Shown piece by piece: positions 47,479 through 57,154 of a stretch of 64,000 bases of DNA. The translations under genes and the position numbers were made by a program. Positions within the stretch are counted from its first letter, which is position 1, and every line of letters starts with the position of its first letter. The DNA comes from Frigidibacter mobilis (GTDB lineage Bacteria; Pseudomonadota; Alphaproteobacteria; Rhodobacterales; Rhodobacteraceae): NCBI RefSeq assembly GCF_001620265.1, contig NZ_CP012661.1, forward strand, positions 2,480,001 to 2,544,000, written 5' to 3'. The notes beneath the pieces are model-generated. The model was given only the letters and a program-made list of their open reading frames with translations, was not told the DNA's origin and ran no database searches.

Positions 47479-50210
47479 CCGATGCCGGGCTCGTGGTGCG
47501 CGCAGACGGGCTGTCGCTCCGCTATGGGACGATCCGGGCTTTGGACGAGGTTTCGATCGATCTGCCTACAGGCTGTTCCGTTGGCATCATAGGGCCAGAC
47601 GGCGTTGGCAAGTCGAGCCTTCTGGCGCTCATCGTCGGGGCGCGGCAGATGCAGGAGGGGCGGCTCGAGGTGCTGGGGGGCGACATGGCCCGTGCCGGGC
47701 ATCGCGCGCGGATTGCCCCGCGCATCGCCTATATGCCACAGGGGCTGGGGCGAAACCTTTACCCAACGCTTTCGGTGCGGGAGAATGTCGATTTTTTCGG
47801 ACGCCTCTTTGGCGAGCGCCAGCAGGAGCGCGCGCATCGTATCGCCGACTTGCTCCTGGCGACCGATCTCGCCCCCTTTGCCGACCGCGCGGCGGGCAAG
47901 CTCTCGGGCGGGATGAAGCAGAAACTGGGCCTTTGCTGCGCGCTGATCCATGATCCCGACCTTCTGGTTCTCGATGAGCCGACCACGGGTGTCGATCCGC
48001 TGTCGCGGCGGGAATTCTGGACCTTGATCGAGCGCATCCGCTCTGATCGTCCGGGCATGAGTCTGCTTGTGTCGAGCGCCTATATGGAAGAGGCTGCGCG
48101 TTTCGATCATCTGGTGGCGATGGACGCTGGCAAGGTGCTGGCAACCGGCAGCCTCGCCGAGATTCTGGAACGCAGCGGCGCTGCGGATCTCGACGCGGCC
48201 TTCATCGCACTTCTGCCCGAGGAGAAACGCCGCCGGCACCATGCCCTGAACGTGCCGCCGCGCGACACTGCGTTCGACGCCGAAAACGTCATCGAGGCCG
48301 AAAACCTCACGGTGCGGTTTGACGATTTCACCGCTGTCAGGGAGGTGAGCTTTCGCATCAAGCGCGGCGAGATCTTCGGCTTTCTGGGCTCCAACGGCTG
48401 CGGCAAGACCACCACCATGAAGGCGCTGACCGGGCTTCTGGCCCCGAGTTCAGGCACCACGCGGATCTATGGCCACAAGGTTGACGCCCGTGACATGGCC
48501 ACCCGCAAGCGCATCGGCTACATGACGCAGTCCTTCTCGCTCTATTCCGAGCTGACGGTGCGGCAGAACCTTGATCTGCACGCGCGGCTTTTCGACATGA
48601 CGCCCGCCGAGATCAGCCCGCGGATCGCGGAACTTGCGCGTCGGTTTGATCTTGAAGAGGTGCTCGACAGCCTGCCCCTGCGCCTGCCACTTGGAATTCG
48701 TCAGCGCCTGTCGCTGGCCGTTGCACTGATCCACCGCCCCGAAATCCTGATCCTGGACGAGCCAACCTCGGGGGTGGACCCGGTGGCGCGCGATATCTTC
48801 TGGCAATCACTGATCGATTTGTCCCGAATAGACGGCGTGACGATCTTCATCTCCACCCACTACATGTCCGAGGCCACGCGCTGCGACAGGATTTCGCTGA
48901 TGCACGAAGGCCGTGTGCTTGTCAGCGACACGCCCGAAGCAATCCGCGAGGAGACCGCCGCAGAGACACTGGACGATGCCTTTGTCCATCACCTGAAACG
49001 CGCGCAAGGCGCGAACACAGCGCCTGTGACCCGCAAGGGCCTCGCCGCCGACCAGGCCACGGCAGCAGGGCGGCGGCGCGCCGGGTTCAGCCTTGCGCGG
49101 CTGCTGAGCTTTTCGTGGCGCGAGGCGCTGGAGTTGCGCCGCGATCCGATCCGCCTGATGCTCGCAAGCCTAGGCAGCGTGATCCTGATGATCGTGCTCG
49201 GCTATGGCATTTCGCTTGATGTCAACAATATCAAATTCGCTGTGCTTGATTTTGACCAGACGGTTGCCAGCCAAGCCTATGTCAACGAACTGGCCGGGTC
49301 GCGCTATTTCGAGGAGCTGACGCCGCTGATCGACCATGCTGATCTGGATCAACGGATGCGGGCGGATGAGATCAGCCTGGCGCTGGAAATTCCCCCGGGG
49401 TTTGCCACCGATCTCGAACGCGGCCGCTCCGTCGCCATTGGCGCATGGTTTGACGGTGCCATGCCGATGCGCGCCGATACGGTGCGCGGATATGTCCAGG
49501 GCATGCACCTTCACTGGCTGACCGAACAGGTGCGGCAGGCGTTTGGCGATGACGCGGTGGCAGGAAACTTCACGCTTGAGGTGCGCTACCGCTACAACCC
49601 CGATGTCCAAAGTCTGGCCGCCATCGTGCCGGCGATGATCCCGCTGTTGCTGATGCTGATCCCGGCCACGCTGGCCGTCCTGTCCGTCGCGCGCGAGAAG
49701 GAGACAGGCTCCATCGTGAACCTCTATGTCACCCCGGCACGGCGGCTGGAATTCCTGCTGGGCAAACAGATGCCTTATGTCGTGCTGGGTTTTCTGAACT
49801 TCCTTCTGTTGCTGGCCCTGGCGGTGGTGGTATTCGGGGTCCCGGTCAAGGGCAGCCTGCTGGCACTTTCGGTGGGGGCGCTTGTCTATGTCGTGCTGGC
49901 CACCGGGCTGGGCCTGCTGATTTCCGCTTTCACCAAAAGTCAGGTCGCCGCCTTGTTCTTCACCGCACTGGTGACGATCATTCCGGCCATACAGTATGGC
50001 GGCATCATTGATCCGGTATCTTCACTGGACGGCATGGGCCGGGTGATCGGCGGGGTCTATCCCACCAGCCATTTCGTCACGATCTCCCGCGGCACCTTTG
50101 CCAAGGCGCTGGGTTTTGGCGATCTGAGCGGGTCTTTCCTGCCGATGCTGGCGCTTGTGCCCGTTCTGGTGGTGCTGGGTGCCATATTCGTGCGCAAACA
50201 GGAGAAATAG
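47475..50210 (+). CDS. rbbA: ABC exporter with two ATPase domains fused to a permease (RbbA type)
   Basis: A 911-residue fusion: ATPase 1 with Walker [14 protein letters not shown], signature [11 protein letters not shown] and Walker [14 protein letters not shown]; ATPase 2 with [14 protein letters not shown], a degenerate signature ([12 protein letters not shown]) and [12 protein letters not shown]; then an ABC-2 permease (residues ~530-911) with a large periplasmic loop and a final helix bundle. The domain order and size match E. coli RbbA, first described as a ribosome-associated ATPase but genetically an exporter component. ATGA overlap with the adaptor gene and a 3-nt gap to the permease gene show one operon. 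Confidence 0.92.
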   Translation: MTDAGLVVRADGLSLRYGTIRALDEVSIDLPTGCSVGIIGPDGVGKSSLLALIVGARQMQEGRLEVLGGDMARAGHRARIAPRIAYMPQGLGRNLYPTLSVRENVDFFGRLFGERQQERAHRIADLLLATDLAPFADRAAGKLSGGMKQKLGLCCALIHDPDLLVLDEPTTGVDPLSRREFWTLIERIRSDRPGMSLLVSSAYMEEAARFDHLVAMDAGKVLATGSLAEILERSGAADLDAAFIALLPEEKRRRHHALNVPPRDTAFDAENVIEAENLTVRFDDFTAVREVSFRIKRGEIFGFLGSNGCGKTTTMKALTGLLAPSSGTTRIYGHKVDARDMATRKRIGYMTQSFSLYSELTVRQNLDLHARLFDMTPAEISPRIAELARRFDLEEVLDSLPLRLPLGIRQRLSLAVALIHRPEILILDEPTSGVDPVARDIFWQSLIDLSRIDGVTIFISTHYMSEATRCDRISLMHEGRVLVSDTPEAIREETAAETLDDAFVHHLKRAQGANTAPVTRKGLAADQATAAGRRRAGFSLARLLSFSWREALELRRDPIRLMLASLGSVILMIVLGYGISLDVNNIKFAVLDFDQTVASQAYVNELAGSRYFEELTPLIDHADLDQRMRADEISLALEIPPGFATDLERGRSVAIGAWFDGAMPMRADTVRGYVQGMHLHWLTEQVRQAFGDDAVAGNFTLEVRYRYNPDVQSLAAIVPAMIPLLLMLIPATLAVLSVAREKETGSIVNLYVTPARRLEFLLGKQMPYVVLGFLNFLLLLALAVVVFGVPVKGSLLALSVGALVYVVLATGLGLLISAFTKSQVAALFFTALVTIIPAIQYGGIIDPVSSLDGMGRVIGGVYPTSHFVTISRGTFAKALGFGDLSGSFLPMLALVPVLVVLGAIFVRKQEK

Positions 50211-50213
50211 CCG

Positions 50214-51326
50214 ATGCGCCTGAGGCATGTTCTCCACCTGTCATTGAAGGAGCTTCGCGGGCTGTTGCGCGATCCGCTTCTGATGGTGCTGGTTGCCTAT
50301 GCCTTCACGCTCGACATCTATGTCAGCGCGACGGCCATCCCCGGGGGGCTGAACCGCGCCACGATCGGCATCGTGGACGAGGACGCGTCGCCGCTTTCAC
50401 GCCGCATGGCCGGCGCGTTCCTGTCGCCGTATTTCGTGCCTCCCGCGCAAATCGACATCGCAGAAATGGATGCCCGGATGGATGCCGGCTTCGACACGTT
50501 CTCCCTCGTGATCCCGCCCAATTTCCAGCGCGGCCTGCTGGCCGGGAACCGACCCGAGATGCAGCTCAATGTCGACGCCACACGCATCACTCAGGCCTTC
50601 ATCGGTGCAGGCCACATCGAGGCCATGATCAACCAGGAGGTAACGGGATGGCTGGCGCGCGACGCGGCCCAGCCTGCAATGCCTGTTGACCTTGCCCTGC
50701 GCGCCCGTTTCAACCCTGCACTTGATCCAGCGTGGTTCGGGGCGATGGTCGCGCTCATCAGTGCCGTGACCATGCTTTCGATCATCCTTTCAGGGGCTGC
50801 CTTGATCCGCGAGCGCGACCACGGCACATTGGAGCATCTGTTGGTCATGCCCGTGACCGCCGCCGAGATCATGACAAGCAAGGTCCTCAGCATGGGAGGT
50901 GTGGTGCTGGCGGCGGCGGCGCTCTCGCTTGCCTTCATGGTTCAGGGGGTGATGGGCATACCGGTCGAGGGATCGGTCGCGCTGTTCCTCGTGGGCGCGG
51001 CCTTGCACCTTTTCGCCACGACTTCGATGGGGATCCTGCTGGCCACCATCGCAGGCTCGATGCCGAAGTTTGCCATGCTGCTTTTGCTGGTGCTGTTGCC
51101 GCTTGAGATCCTGTCGTGCGGTGTCACCCCGCGCGAGTCGATGCCCGAAGCCGTGCAATACGTCATGCTGGCGGCGCCCAACACGCATTTCATCGCGCTC
51201 GCACAGGGGGTGTTGTTCCGTGGCGCCGGGCTTTCGGTGGTCTGGCCACAACTCCTGGCACTAACCCTGATCGGATCAGCGATGTTCGCCTTCGCCTTGC
51301 ACCGGTTCCGCACCTTTCTGCGCTGA
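50214..51326 (+). CDS. ABC-2 type permease (YhhJ type)
   Basis: A 370-residue ABC-2 permease: first helix at LMVLVAYAFTLDIYVSATAI, periplasmic domain to ~residue 175, then five helices (MVALISAVTMLSIILSGAAL, VVLAAAALSLAFMV, LFLVGAALHLFATTSMGI, FAMLLLLVLLPLEILSCGVT and the C-terminal LALTLIGSAMFAFAL). Pairs with the permease half of RbbA. Last gene of the yhiI-rbbA-yhhJ-like operon; no outer-membrane factor is encoded nearby. Confidence 0.92.
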   Translation: MRLRHVLHLSLKELRGLLRDPLLMVLVAYAFTLDIYVSATAIPGGLNRATIGIVDEDASPLSRRMAGAFLSPYFVPPAQIDIAEMDARMDAGFDTFSLVIPPNFQRGLLAGNRPEMQLNVDATRITQAFIGAGHIEAMINQEVTGWLARDAAQPAMPVDLALRARFNPALDPAWFGAMVALISAVTMLSIILSGAALIRERDHGTLEHLLVMPVTAAEIMTSKVLSMGGVVLAAAALSLAFMVQGVMGIPVEGSVALFLVGAALHLFATTSMGILLATIAGSMPKFAMLLLLVLLPLEILSCGVTPRESMPEAVQYVMLAAPNTHFIALAQGVLFRGAGLSVVWPQLLALTLIGSAMFAFALHRFRTFLR

Positions 51327-51657
51327 ACCGGTGCAAGCCATTGCTGCGCCGCGCGGCGTTGCGCACTCCGGTATCGCGCGTTACGGCCCGCCGAATGATT
51401 TTTGATCTGGTCGTGAAGCGCCCAGGGGCTGTTGACGTTCGGGATTCCCAAATCGTTTGACTTCTGATTGGCGTTGTTGCGCAACTCACGCCTGAGGTGT
51501 GACTTCCCCCTTTCCCCGATGGCCTCATGCCACGCGGACGATCTCGGCGGTGCCGAGGACTGAGAAGCGGTTCCTGAGGGCGATGCGGATCTGGATTTCG
51601 GCGGTCTGGCGGTCGGGATCTCTTGCGACGATGCGCTCGCCGAAGGCCTTCCTTGCC
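51327..51657 (-). mobile_element. Transposase C-terminal remnant with probable IS end
   Basis: On the minus strand a frame ending at 51525 reads ARKAFGERIVARDPDRQTAE then IQIRIALRNRFSVLGTAEIV, a C-terminal pattern of DDE transposases (IS5-like by recollection, not verified). About 90 nt beyond its stop, GGGGCTGTTGACGTTCGGGA (51425-51444) is a plausible terminal repeat. The N-terminal and catalytic parts are gone. The stretch from the permease stop to 51424 holds nothing else. Confidence 0.5.
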
Positions 51658-51877
51658 GCAATCCAGGCCCAAACTGTACGAAAGCGGCAGGGCAGGTCTG
51701 TCCGCTGCGCGAAAAGACGCCGACGCCAGGCAAGGATTCGGCGGATTCGCGGGCCGATCCACCCAGTTCCAGCCGTCTGCGCGACCGCCGACGCCGCTCG
51801 GGCGCGAAAAGCGCTTGTCCAGCGGGCAGACTCTGGCGATCTTGCTGTCAAACGGCAGGCCACTTGGGAAATGTCGG
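51658..51877. repeat. ~220-bp repeat, copy B (plus-strand orientation)
   Basis: The plus-strand partner of copy A at 45343-45561: GGTCTGTCCGC, CCGACGCCGCTCGG and GGCAGGCCACTTGGGAAATG are shared in the same order. It ends 29 nt before the ATG of the coiled-coil gene at 51907. The two copies are inverted with respect to each other and enclose the IS1380 remnant, the HxlR fragment and the exporter operon. Confidence 0.7.
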
Positions 51878-51906
51878 TTTAAACACGCTCATCAAAGGAG
51901 ATTGCG

Positions 51907-52503
51907 ATGACAAACCAGAGCCATATTCACCCCTATGTGGAGTGGGCCAAAAGCCACCTTAATGAAATGGATGCGTCGCTTGCGCTGTTCGAGTCCAAAA
52001 TCGAACACCAAAAAGATGCAGCAAGCCGGAAGGCCATGGACATCATCGCAGACATGAAAAAGCGGCGTGATGCATTTCAGGCACGGGCCGAGGGAGCCCT
52101 GGCGATGACAGAACAGGAATGGTCTGCGGCCAAGGCGGAGATGGAAAGTGAATGGAACAAATTCGAAATTGGTGTCGATGACTATTTTGACACGGTTTCC
52201 GAACGAGTGGGTGAATACCAGTCCGCGTTTAGCGCCCGGATTGATGCGCAGCGCAAGGCCTGGGACGAAACGATTCAGAAGAACAATGCAGCCGCAAAAG
52301 AGTTTCTAGGCGAGCGGACGAAAGACGTCGAAGCCGCTGCTGCGAAGCTTGAGCGCGATCTCCACGAAGCAGAGCAAAAACTTCGCAACGTCAAAGTGGC
52401 CAGCCATACTTCCTGGTCCGCAATGCGGGAAGCGCTTTCACAATCCCGCAAGGCTTACGATAAGGCGATCGATGAAATGCAGAAAGCTTTCAGAGCCGTG
52501 TGA
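51907..52503 (+). CDS. Coiled-coil stress-type protein (sll1863-like)
   Basis: A 198-residue, almost wholly helical, charged protein without signal peptide; heptad-rich stretches at residues ~10-75 (EWAKSHLNEMDASLALFESK) and ~95-195 (KLERDLHEAEQKLRNVKVAS). It resembles sll1863-family stress-response proteins and phasin-like coiled coils. ATG 51907 follows AAAGGAGATTGCG, a strong ribosome site. Followed 77 nt later by a smaller exported helical protein of similar design. Confidence 0.7.
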   Translation: MTNQSHIHPYVEWAKSHLNEMDASLALFESKIEHQKDAASRKAMDIIADMKKRRDAFQARAEGALAMTEQEWSAAKAEMESEWNKFEIGVDDYFDTVSERVGEYQSAFSARIDAQRKAWDETIQKNNAAAKEFLGERTKDVEAAAAKLERDLHEAEQKLRNVKVASHTSWSAMREALSQSRKAYDKAIDEMQKAFRAV

Positions 52504-52580
52504 GAAGCTTAGGCACGAATGAAATCGGCAGGCTTTGACGTCTGCTGATTCACGCTTCGGCCAATAAAAAGGCACACAAA

Positions 52581-52919
52581 ATGACCATCAAGTTCAATCC
52601 AAAAAGTGCACTGCTGCTTGCAAGTCTCGCCGTCGCAATATTCACAGCTCCGGCTTTTGCCGAAACCAGTTTTGAAGCCGTCAAGGCAGAAGCGAAAGCG
52701 CTGGTTCAGGTCACCAAGGACTATGCTTTCGACAAACGCGATGAACTCGTTGCATATTCCAAGGCATCTCTTGAAAAAATCGACACGGACATTGGTCAGC
52801 TTGAAGTCAGAATTCGCAACGACTGGGGCGGGATGATGTGAAAACGGGTTTTTCCAACTCGTTTTCTGCATTCACCGAGGCTTGGGAAAAAGCAAAGACC
52901 GAATTCGGCCCTTCCTGAT
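52581..52919 (+). CDS. Exported helical protein (sll1863-like), with an apparent single-base deletion
   Basis: ATG 52581 encodes a signal peptide (ALLLASLAVAIFTAPAFA) and a helical domain ending DWGGMM at 52841. The reading continues in the next frame as DDVKTGFSNSFSAFTEAWEK then AKTEFGPS, the C-terminal pattern of sll1863-like stress proteins, stopping at 52919. One G is apparently missing in GGGGCGGG (52816-52823 region). The family's middle helix also seems short, so some real deletion may be present as well. Restored length about 112 residues, periplasmic. Confidence 0.65.
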
Positions 52920-52995
52920 GAAGTTCGATAGTCAGTCTGGATGGAAAACAAGGTGGTGAGCTGACGGATAAATCAATCCGTCGGCTCTTTCGTTC

Positions 52996-53217
52996 TCAAA
53001 GGAAACAGACAAATGCAAGCGCACCTCGATTTATTGTCGCTGTGCTGACGGCGGTGTAGATATCTGCAATAGTCGCCGTCATGAGAAAACTCATCGAAAC
53101 CGCAAATGCACTGGTCAAAGCAGATCGAAAATGGACACCAAAACACCGCTTGATCAACACGGATACTCTGGGCGCAACTTCCAGGAGCGGCCGTTTCCTC
53201 TGAACACGGGCAATCAC
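52996..53217 (-). CDS. 73-residue membrane protein coupled to the acyltransferase, unknown
   Basis: GTG 53217 overlaps the acyltransferase stop by 4 nt (GTGA), which supports translation. The product is basic at the N-terminus and has a hydrophobic C-terminal half (AFAVSMSFLMTATIADIY and GALAFVCFL), so it is probably membrane-bound. No family recognised; could be an annotation artefact, since no other evidence exists. Confidence 0.4.
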   Translation of the reverse strand: MIARVQRKRPLLEVAPRVSVLIKRCFGVHFRSALTSAFAVSMSFLMTATIADIYTAVSTATINRGALAFVCFL

Positions 53218-53927
53218 TTGCGGTGCTCGTTTGCGTCAATGGCTTGTGTCACGATTGCCGTCCACTTGCGAACCGCGTCCCCTTTCAGACCGGCGGGTAT
53301 GCGAATGGGGTCTCCAGTCCGAAGCGTGACGGTAGCGCCCCAATGCGGCCATACGCGCTTGTCCCAGCGCTTTTCCATCACGCGCGCGGGCTGGCTCTCG
53401 GCCGAAACCGGCAAGATCAGGAACCCAAGTTGCGACGCCATCCGAACCGCGCCGGGCTTGGCCTGGCGATGCGGTCCGAGCGGTCCGTCTGTGGCAAAGG
53501 CGATAGTCTTGCCGTGCCGCGTTTCCCGGATCATGTGCCGGTAGGCGGCACCCTGCCCGCCCGGCGGGAGGATCGAGGGCACATGCCCGAACCTCTGGCA
53601 GATCTGGGCGATGACAGCACCGCGAAACCCGTCGCTGGTGAAGACAACCGCGTGCTGGCCTTCGAGCAACGCGAACAGCGGCAGGAATTTGCCGTGCCAG
53701 AACACCAGGATCACGCCTTCGCCCGCAGACGACAACTCTTCCAGTCGGGAGATTTCGGCCTTGTCCACCGACCACGAGGCGCTCCAGCGATGATAGACAA
53801 AAGCAATGGCATTGCCCGAGAAACGCGCCAGGATTGCGTTGATACTTGCGATCAAGGGCATGACGGCCCCGGAACCCGGTTTCGTGACCCGGCGATTTCG
53901 GCAGGATTTCGGCAGTCGGGGGGGCAC
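53214..53927 (-). CDS. Lysophospholipid-type acyltransferase (DUF374)
   Basis: A 215-237-residue membrane-associated acyltransferase of the DUF374/LPLAT superfamily: VILVFWHGKFLPLFALLE carries the HGK variant of the HX4D region, FTSDGFRGAVIAQICQRFG and FATDGPLGPHRQAKPGAVRM are the family blocks seen next to lipid A and ornithine-lipid-like acylation. The start is either GTG 53927, directly abutting the glycosyltransferase stop, or ATG 53861. Expressed with the glycosyltransferase, so the two may build one glycolipid. Confidence 0.75.
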   Translation of the reverse strand: MPPRLPKSCRNRRVTKPGSGAVMPLIASINAILARFSGNAIAFVYHRWSASWSVDKAEISRLEELSSAGEGVILVFWHGKFLPLFALLEGQHAVVFTSDGFRGAVIAQICQRFGHVPSILPPGGQGAAYRHMIRETRHGKTIAFATDGPLGPHRQAKPGAVRMASQLGFLILPVSAESQPARVMEKRWDKRVWPHWGATVTLRTGDPIRIPAGLKGDAVRKWTAIVTQAIDANEHRK

Positions 53928-55214
53928 CTATTCATCGGTTGGCCGCTCCGGCATCAGAACCGCGTCGGTGAGCGCATATGCCATGTGCCCGACGGTGCGC
54001 CATTGTTCCGCAAGCCGGCGCTTGGCGGCGTTCCAGGCGCTGTCTTCGATCGACGGGCGGATCGGCTGACGTTCGATCAGTGCCGCGTAGAGATCGAGGG
54101 TTTTCTGGATCGTGGCCTCCTGCGAGAATTCAGCCGCAGTCCTTTTCGCCCGGACCCGCATGTCGCCAACCTCGTCCGGCGAGCGGTCGGCGAACCAGCC
54201 CAGTGTTTCGGCGAAGGTCTCGGTCGAGGCATCGCCCGCCAGCAGTCGGCCGTTTTCGCGGTCTAAGACCACGTCGCGCGCGCCGGGCGCATCGAGCGCC
54301 AGCACCGGCGCGCCGGTGGCCATTGCCTCGATCAGCACCAGCCCTTGTGTCTCCGAGACCGACGAGAACGCGAACACGTCCATGCTCGCGTAAGCCCGGG
54401 ACAGGTCGACCCCGGTGAGGACCCCGGTCATGTGAACCCGGCGCGCCACGCCCGCCTCGGCAAAGTCAGCGGCCATCGGCGCACTCATCTCGCCATGGCC
54501 GGTGATGAGCGCATGCGCGTCGGGCGCGGCATGGAGAAACCGGATCAGAGCATCTGTCAGGTAGCCGAGGTTCTTTTCCTGCGCCAGCCGCCCGACGTGG
54601 CCAACGACAAACGCATCGGCTGGGATCGCGTAGCGCGCGCGCAGTCCGGCGGTGTCGGTTTCGTCCAGCGGCACGGTATTCACCCCGGTGGGGATGACCA
54701 CCGTCATCGTCTTCACTCCGTTCTGCGCAGCGAAGGTGGCGATGCTTTTACTCGGGGCGATCACTGCGTCGCACAGGTTGCAGTAGCCGATCGAAAGACC
54801 CAGCGCGAGGCGCCGGGTGATATCTGAGTCTTGGATCACGTAATGGCCATAAAGGTCATAGCGCGTGTGATAGGTGTAGACGATCGGGATATTGCGTGCC
54901 GAGGCGACGCGCAGCGCAGTGCCGCCCAGAAGAAACGGGTGGTGCGAATGAACGATATCGGGCGCGAACGCATCGAGCCGCCTCGTCAGTGACAGGCTGA
55001 CGGGGCTGGGCACCGAAAAATCGGTGCCGGCAAATTGCTGATAGGCGGGAATACGAACGGTGTCGTCGGTCGATTCTTCATGATCCGGGAACTTCGGCGC
55101 CACCACCAAGACCTGATGCCCGCGCGCGCGCAACCCATCCGCAAGGCTATTGACGCTGCGCGCCACGCCGCCGACATGGGGGCTGAACGTATTGGTGAAG
55201 ATGGCGATTTTCAC
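53928..55214 (-). CDS. Glycosyltransferase family 4 protein
   Basis: A 428-residue GT-B enzyme: N-terminal FTNTFSPHVGGVARSVNSLA (sugar-nucleotide acceptor domain), HSHHPFLLGGTALRVASARN, VVGHVGRLAQEKNLGYLTDA, and the retaining-type E-x7-E as SSVSETQGLVLIEAMATGAP. This subgroup includes diacylglycerol and phosphatidylinositol mannosyl/glucosyltransferases. Start at GTG 55214 behind GAGGAAG. Divergent from tetR across a 207-nt gap, followed without a gap by the acyltransferase. Confidence 0.9.
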   Translation of the reverse strand: MKIAIFTNTFSPHVGGVARSVNSLADGLRARGHQVLVVAPKFPDHEESTDDTVRIPAYQQFAGTDFSVPSPVSLSLTRRLDAFAPDIVHSHHPFLLGGTALRVASARNIPIVYTYHTRYDLYGHYVIQDSDITRRLALGLSIGYCNLCDAVIAPSKSIATFAAQNGVKTMTVVIPTGVNTVPLDETDTAGLRARYAIPADAFVVGHVGRLAQEKNLGYLTDALIRFLHAAPDAHALITGHGEMSAPMAADFAEAGVARRVHMTGVLTGVDLSRAYASMDVFAFSSVSETQGLVLIEAMATGAPVLALDAPGARDVVLDRENGRLLAGDASTETFAETLGWFADRSPDEVGDMRVRAKRTAAEFSQEATIQKTLDLYAALIERQPIRPSIEDSAWNAAKRRLAEQWRTVGHMAYALTDAVLMPERPTDE

Positions 55215-55393
55215 GAAGACTGCTTCCTCATTTCCCATGGCATGCATCCTGCGGAACGGCAATTTGACCCTGCGGCGCAAATCGGCCGACACATCGCGCG
55301 GTTTCTTTTGTCCCCCCGCTCTCTTGCCCACTCGTGTTCGCGGGCCGAACCGCTTGCTGACTTGACAGGGGCGCATGCCATCCCTAGCTATCC

Positions 55394-55409
55394 AAACGAA
55401 CGTTCAGTT
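55394..55409. promoter_or_regulatory. Palindromic operator between the glycosyltransferase and tetR
   Basis: AAACGAACGTTCAGTT has a perfect GAACGTTC core with near-symmetrical AAC/GTT flanks, the look of TetR-family operators for efflux pumps. It lies 13 nt before the tetR ATG, in the 207-nt divergent region, so the encoded TetR protein may repress its own operon and perhaps the glycosyltransferase-acyltransferase pair. Confidence 0.55.
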
Positions 55410-55421
55410 AGGAGCCCCCGG

Positions 55422-56054
55422 ATGTCAAGCGACGATCTTACCGAACCTCGGCTTTCCGACCGGAAGGTTTCGATCCTCGAAGCAGCGGCCGCATTGTTCG
55501 CCAAACACGGCTACGCGGGTGTTTCGATCCGTGATCTCGCGCGGGAGATCCACACGACGCCGGCGGCGCTTTACCACCATTTCCCCGACAAGGACGCGAT
55601 CTATGCCGCCGCGCTTCGCCACGTTTTTTCCGACCGTGCCAAGGCCTTGGAAACAGTCGTAAAGGGGGATGACGCGCCGGATGTCACGTTGGAGCGTCTG
55701 ATCGTCTGGCTGACGCAGCAGTTCTCGGACAACCCGGTGGTGGCACGGTTGGTGCAGCGCGAACTTCTGGCCGGTGACCGCGACCGGCTCAGGCTTCTGA
55801 CCGAGGACGTGATGGCAGCGCCGTTTCGCGAGATCGAACGCTTGATGCATCGTCTTGCGCCAACCCGGGACGCAAGTCTTTCGGCCGCTTCGATCATTGC
55901 CCTGGTGATGGGATACGTCCAGTTGACGCCGGTGCTCGAGGTTCTCATCGGCGAGCGCAACACGCAACAACGCCTGAGAGATTTCGCTGCGCATACGAAA
56001 GATATGGTTCTGCGCGGGCTGCTGGCGCAACCGCAACCCGGGGTGCACATCTGA
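55422..56054 (+). CDS. TetR-family transcriptional regulator
   Basis: A 210-residue repressor with an N-terminal TetR HTH: VSILEAAAALFAKHGYAGVS, IRDLAREIHTTPAALYHHFP, DKDAIYAAALRHVF. The C-terminal ligand domain (MGYVQLTPVLEVLIGERNT) resembles regulators of RND pumps. ATG 55422 follows TTAGGAG. Its stop overlaps the efflux adaptor start by 1 nt (TGATG). Confidence 0.92.
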   Translation: MSSDDLTEPRLSDRKVSILEAAAALFAKHGYAGVSIRDLAREIHTTPAALYHHFPDKDAIYAAALRHVFSDRAKALETVVKGDDAPDVTLERLIVWLTQQFSDNPVVARLVQRELLAGDRDRLRLLTEDVMAAPFREIERLMHRLAPTRDASLSAASIIALVMGYVQLTPVLEVLIGERNTQQRLRDFAAHTKDMVLRGLLAQPQPGVHI

Positions 56055-57154
56055 TGACACGCCCGATTTATAGTGCCAAAGTGACATGGGTTCTGGCCGG
56101 GGTCTGCCTGCTGGGTCTCGCCGGCTGCAAGGAAGACCCCGCCGCGAATGCGGCCCCCGCCCCGCGCTCGCTGGAGCTGTCGGTGGAGCAGGTGCTCGCC
56201 CGGCCGGTTGACCGGCTCTACAGCACCCCAGGCAGCGTCACATCCGAGGAGCGGATCGAGGTCTCGTCACGCGCGTCGGGCTACATCCAGCGGATCGGCG
56301 CCAACGAAGGCGACGTGATTTCCGCCGGTGACATCCTTGTCGAGATCGATCCGACCGACGTGGAAGGCGCGATCAGACGTGCCGAGGCGGCGCTGAGTTC
56401 GGCGCAGACCTCGCTGCAAAACGCCGAAGCCGATCACGCGCGTCTGGCCGGCCTGCAGAAAAGCGGAGCTGTCTCGACCGAAGCCTTGCGCCAGGCGACA
56501 GTGGCGCGCGATCTGGCCCGCGCCGGACTGGCAGAGGCGCAAGCGGTGCGCGACACCGCTTTGGCGGGGCGAAAATATACGACGCTGCTCAGCCCGATCG
56601 ACGGCATTGTCGTCGCGCGGCGCAAGCAGGTGGGTGACCTGGCCAGCCCGGGGATTCCGATCCTGACGATTGAATCGCGAAAGCGGTTGCTGTTCCGAAC
56701 CTCGGTTTCGGAAAGTCAGGTCGCGAATGTGCACGTGGGTGCCGCCGCAAGGATCGAGATCGACGCGCTTGCCGGGATCGACATTCCCGGCCAGATTCTC
56801 CGCGTGATCCCTTCAGGCGACCCGGTGACGCGCCGGTATGATGTCGAACTCGCATTGCCGGCGGATCTGGACGCCTTTCCCGGCATGTTCGGGCGCGCGC
56901 ATTTCGTCATCGGCTCCGACATGGTTGTCCAGGTGCCGAACCTGGCCCTGGCAAACCGTGGTGGCCTGACCGGCGTGTTTGTCGCCGGTGACGACAGCGT
57001 CGCGCGGTTTCGGTGGGTCCACCGCGGACGGGTGTTCGGTCCTTCCACTGAGGTCCGGGCCGGGCTGGAGGGCGGAGAGACCATTCTGGCGCATGATGAC
57101 GGGCGCGTGCGTGACGGCGACCTGATCGTCGTCGTCGAGGGCTCCGGCCAATGA
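56054..57154 (+). CDS. RND efflux periplasmic adaptor, lipoprotein
   Basis: A 366-residue membrane-fusion protein with a lipoprotein signal (VCLLGLAGC). After it come the lipoyl half (SSRASGYIQRIGANEGDVIS), an alpha-hairpin (residues ~100-150) and the other lipoyl half (LLSPIDGIVVARRKQVGDLA), then beta-barrel and membrane-proximal domains. Overlaps the pump gene by 4 nt (ATGA). Confidence 0.93.
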   Translation: MTRPIYSAKVTWVLAGVCLLGLAGCKEDPAANAAPAPRSLELSVEQVLARPVDRLYSTPGSVTSEERIEVSSRASGYIQRIGANEGDVISAGDILVEIDPTDVEGAIRRAEAALSSAQTSLQNAEADHARLAGLQKSGAVSTEALRQATVARDLARAGLAEAQAVRDTALAGRKYTTLLSPIDGIVVARRKQVGDLASPGIPILTIESRKRLLFRTSVSESQVANVHVGAAARIEIDALAGIDIPGQILRVIPSGDPVTRRYDVELALPADLDAFPGMFGRAHFVIGSDMVVQVPNLALANRGGLTGVFVAGDDSVARFRWVHRGRVFGPSTEVRAGLEGGETILAHDDGRVRDGDLIVVVEGSGQ

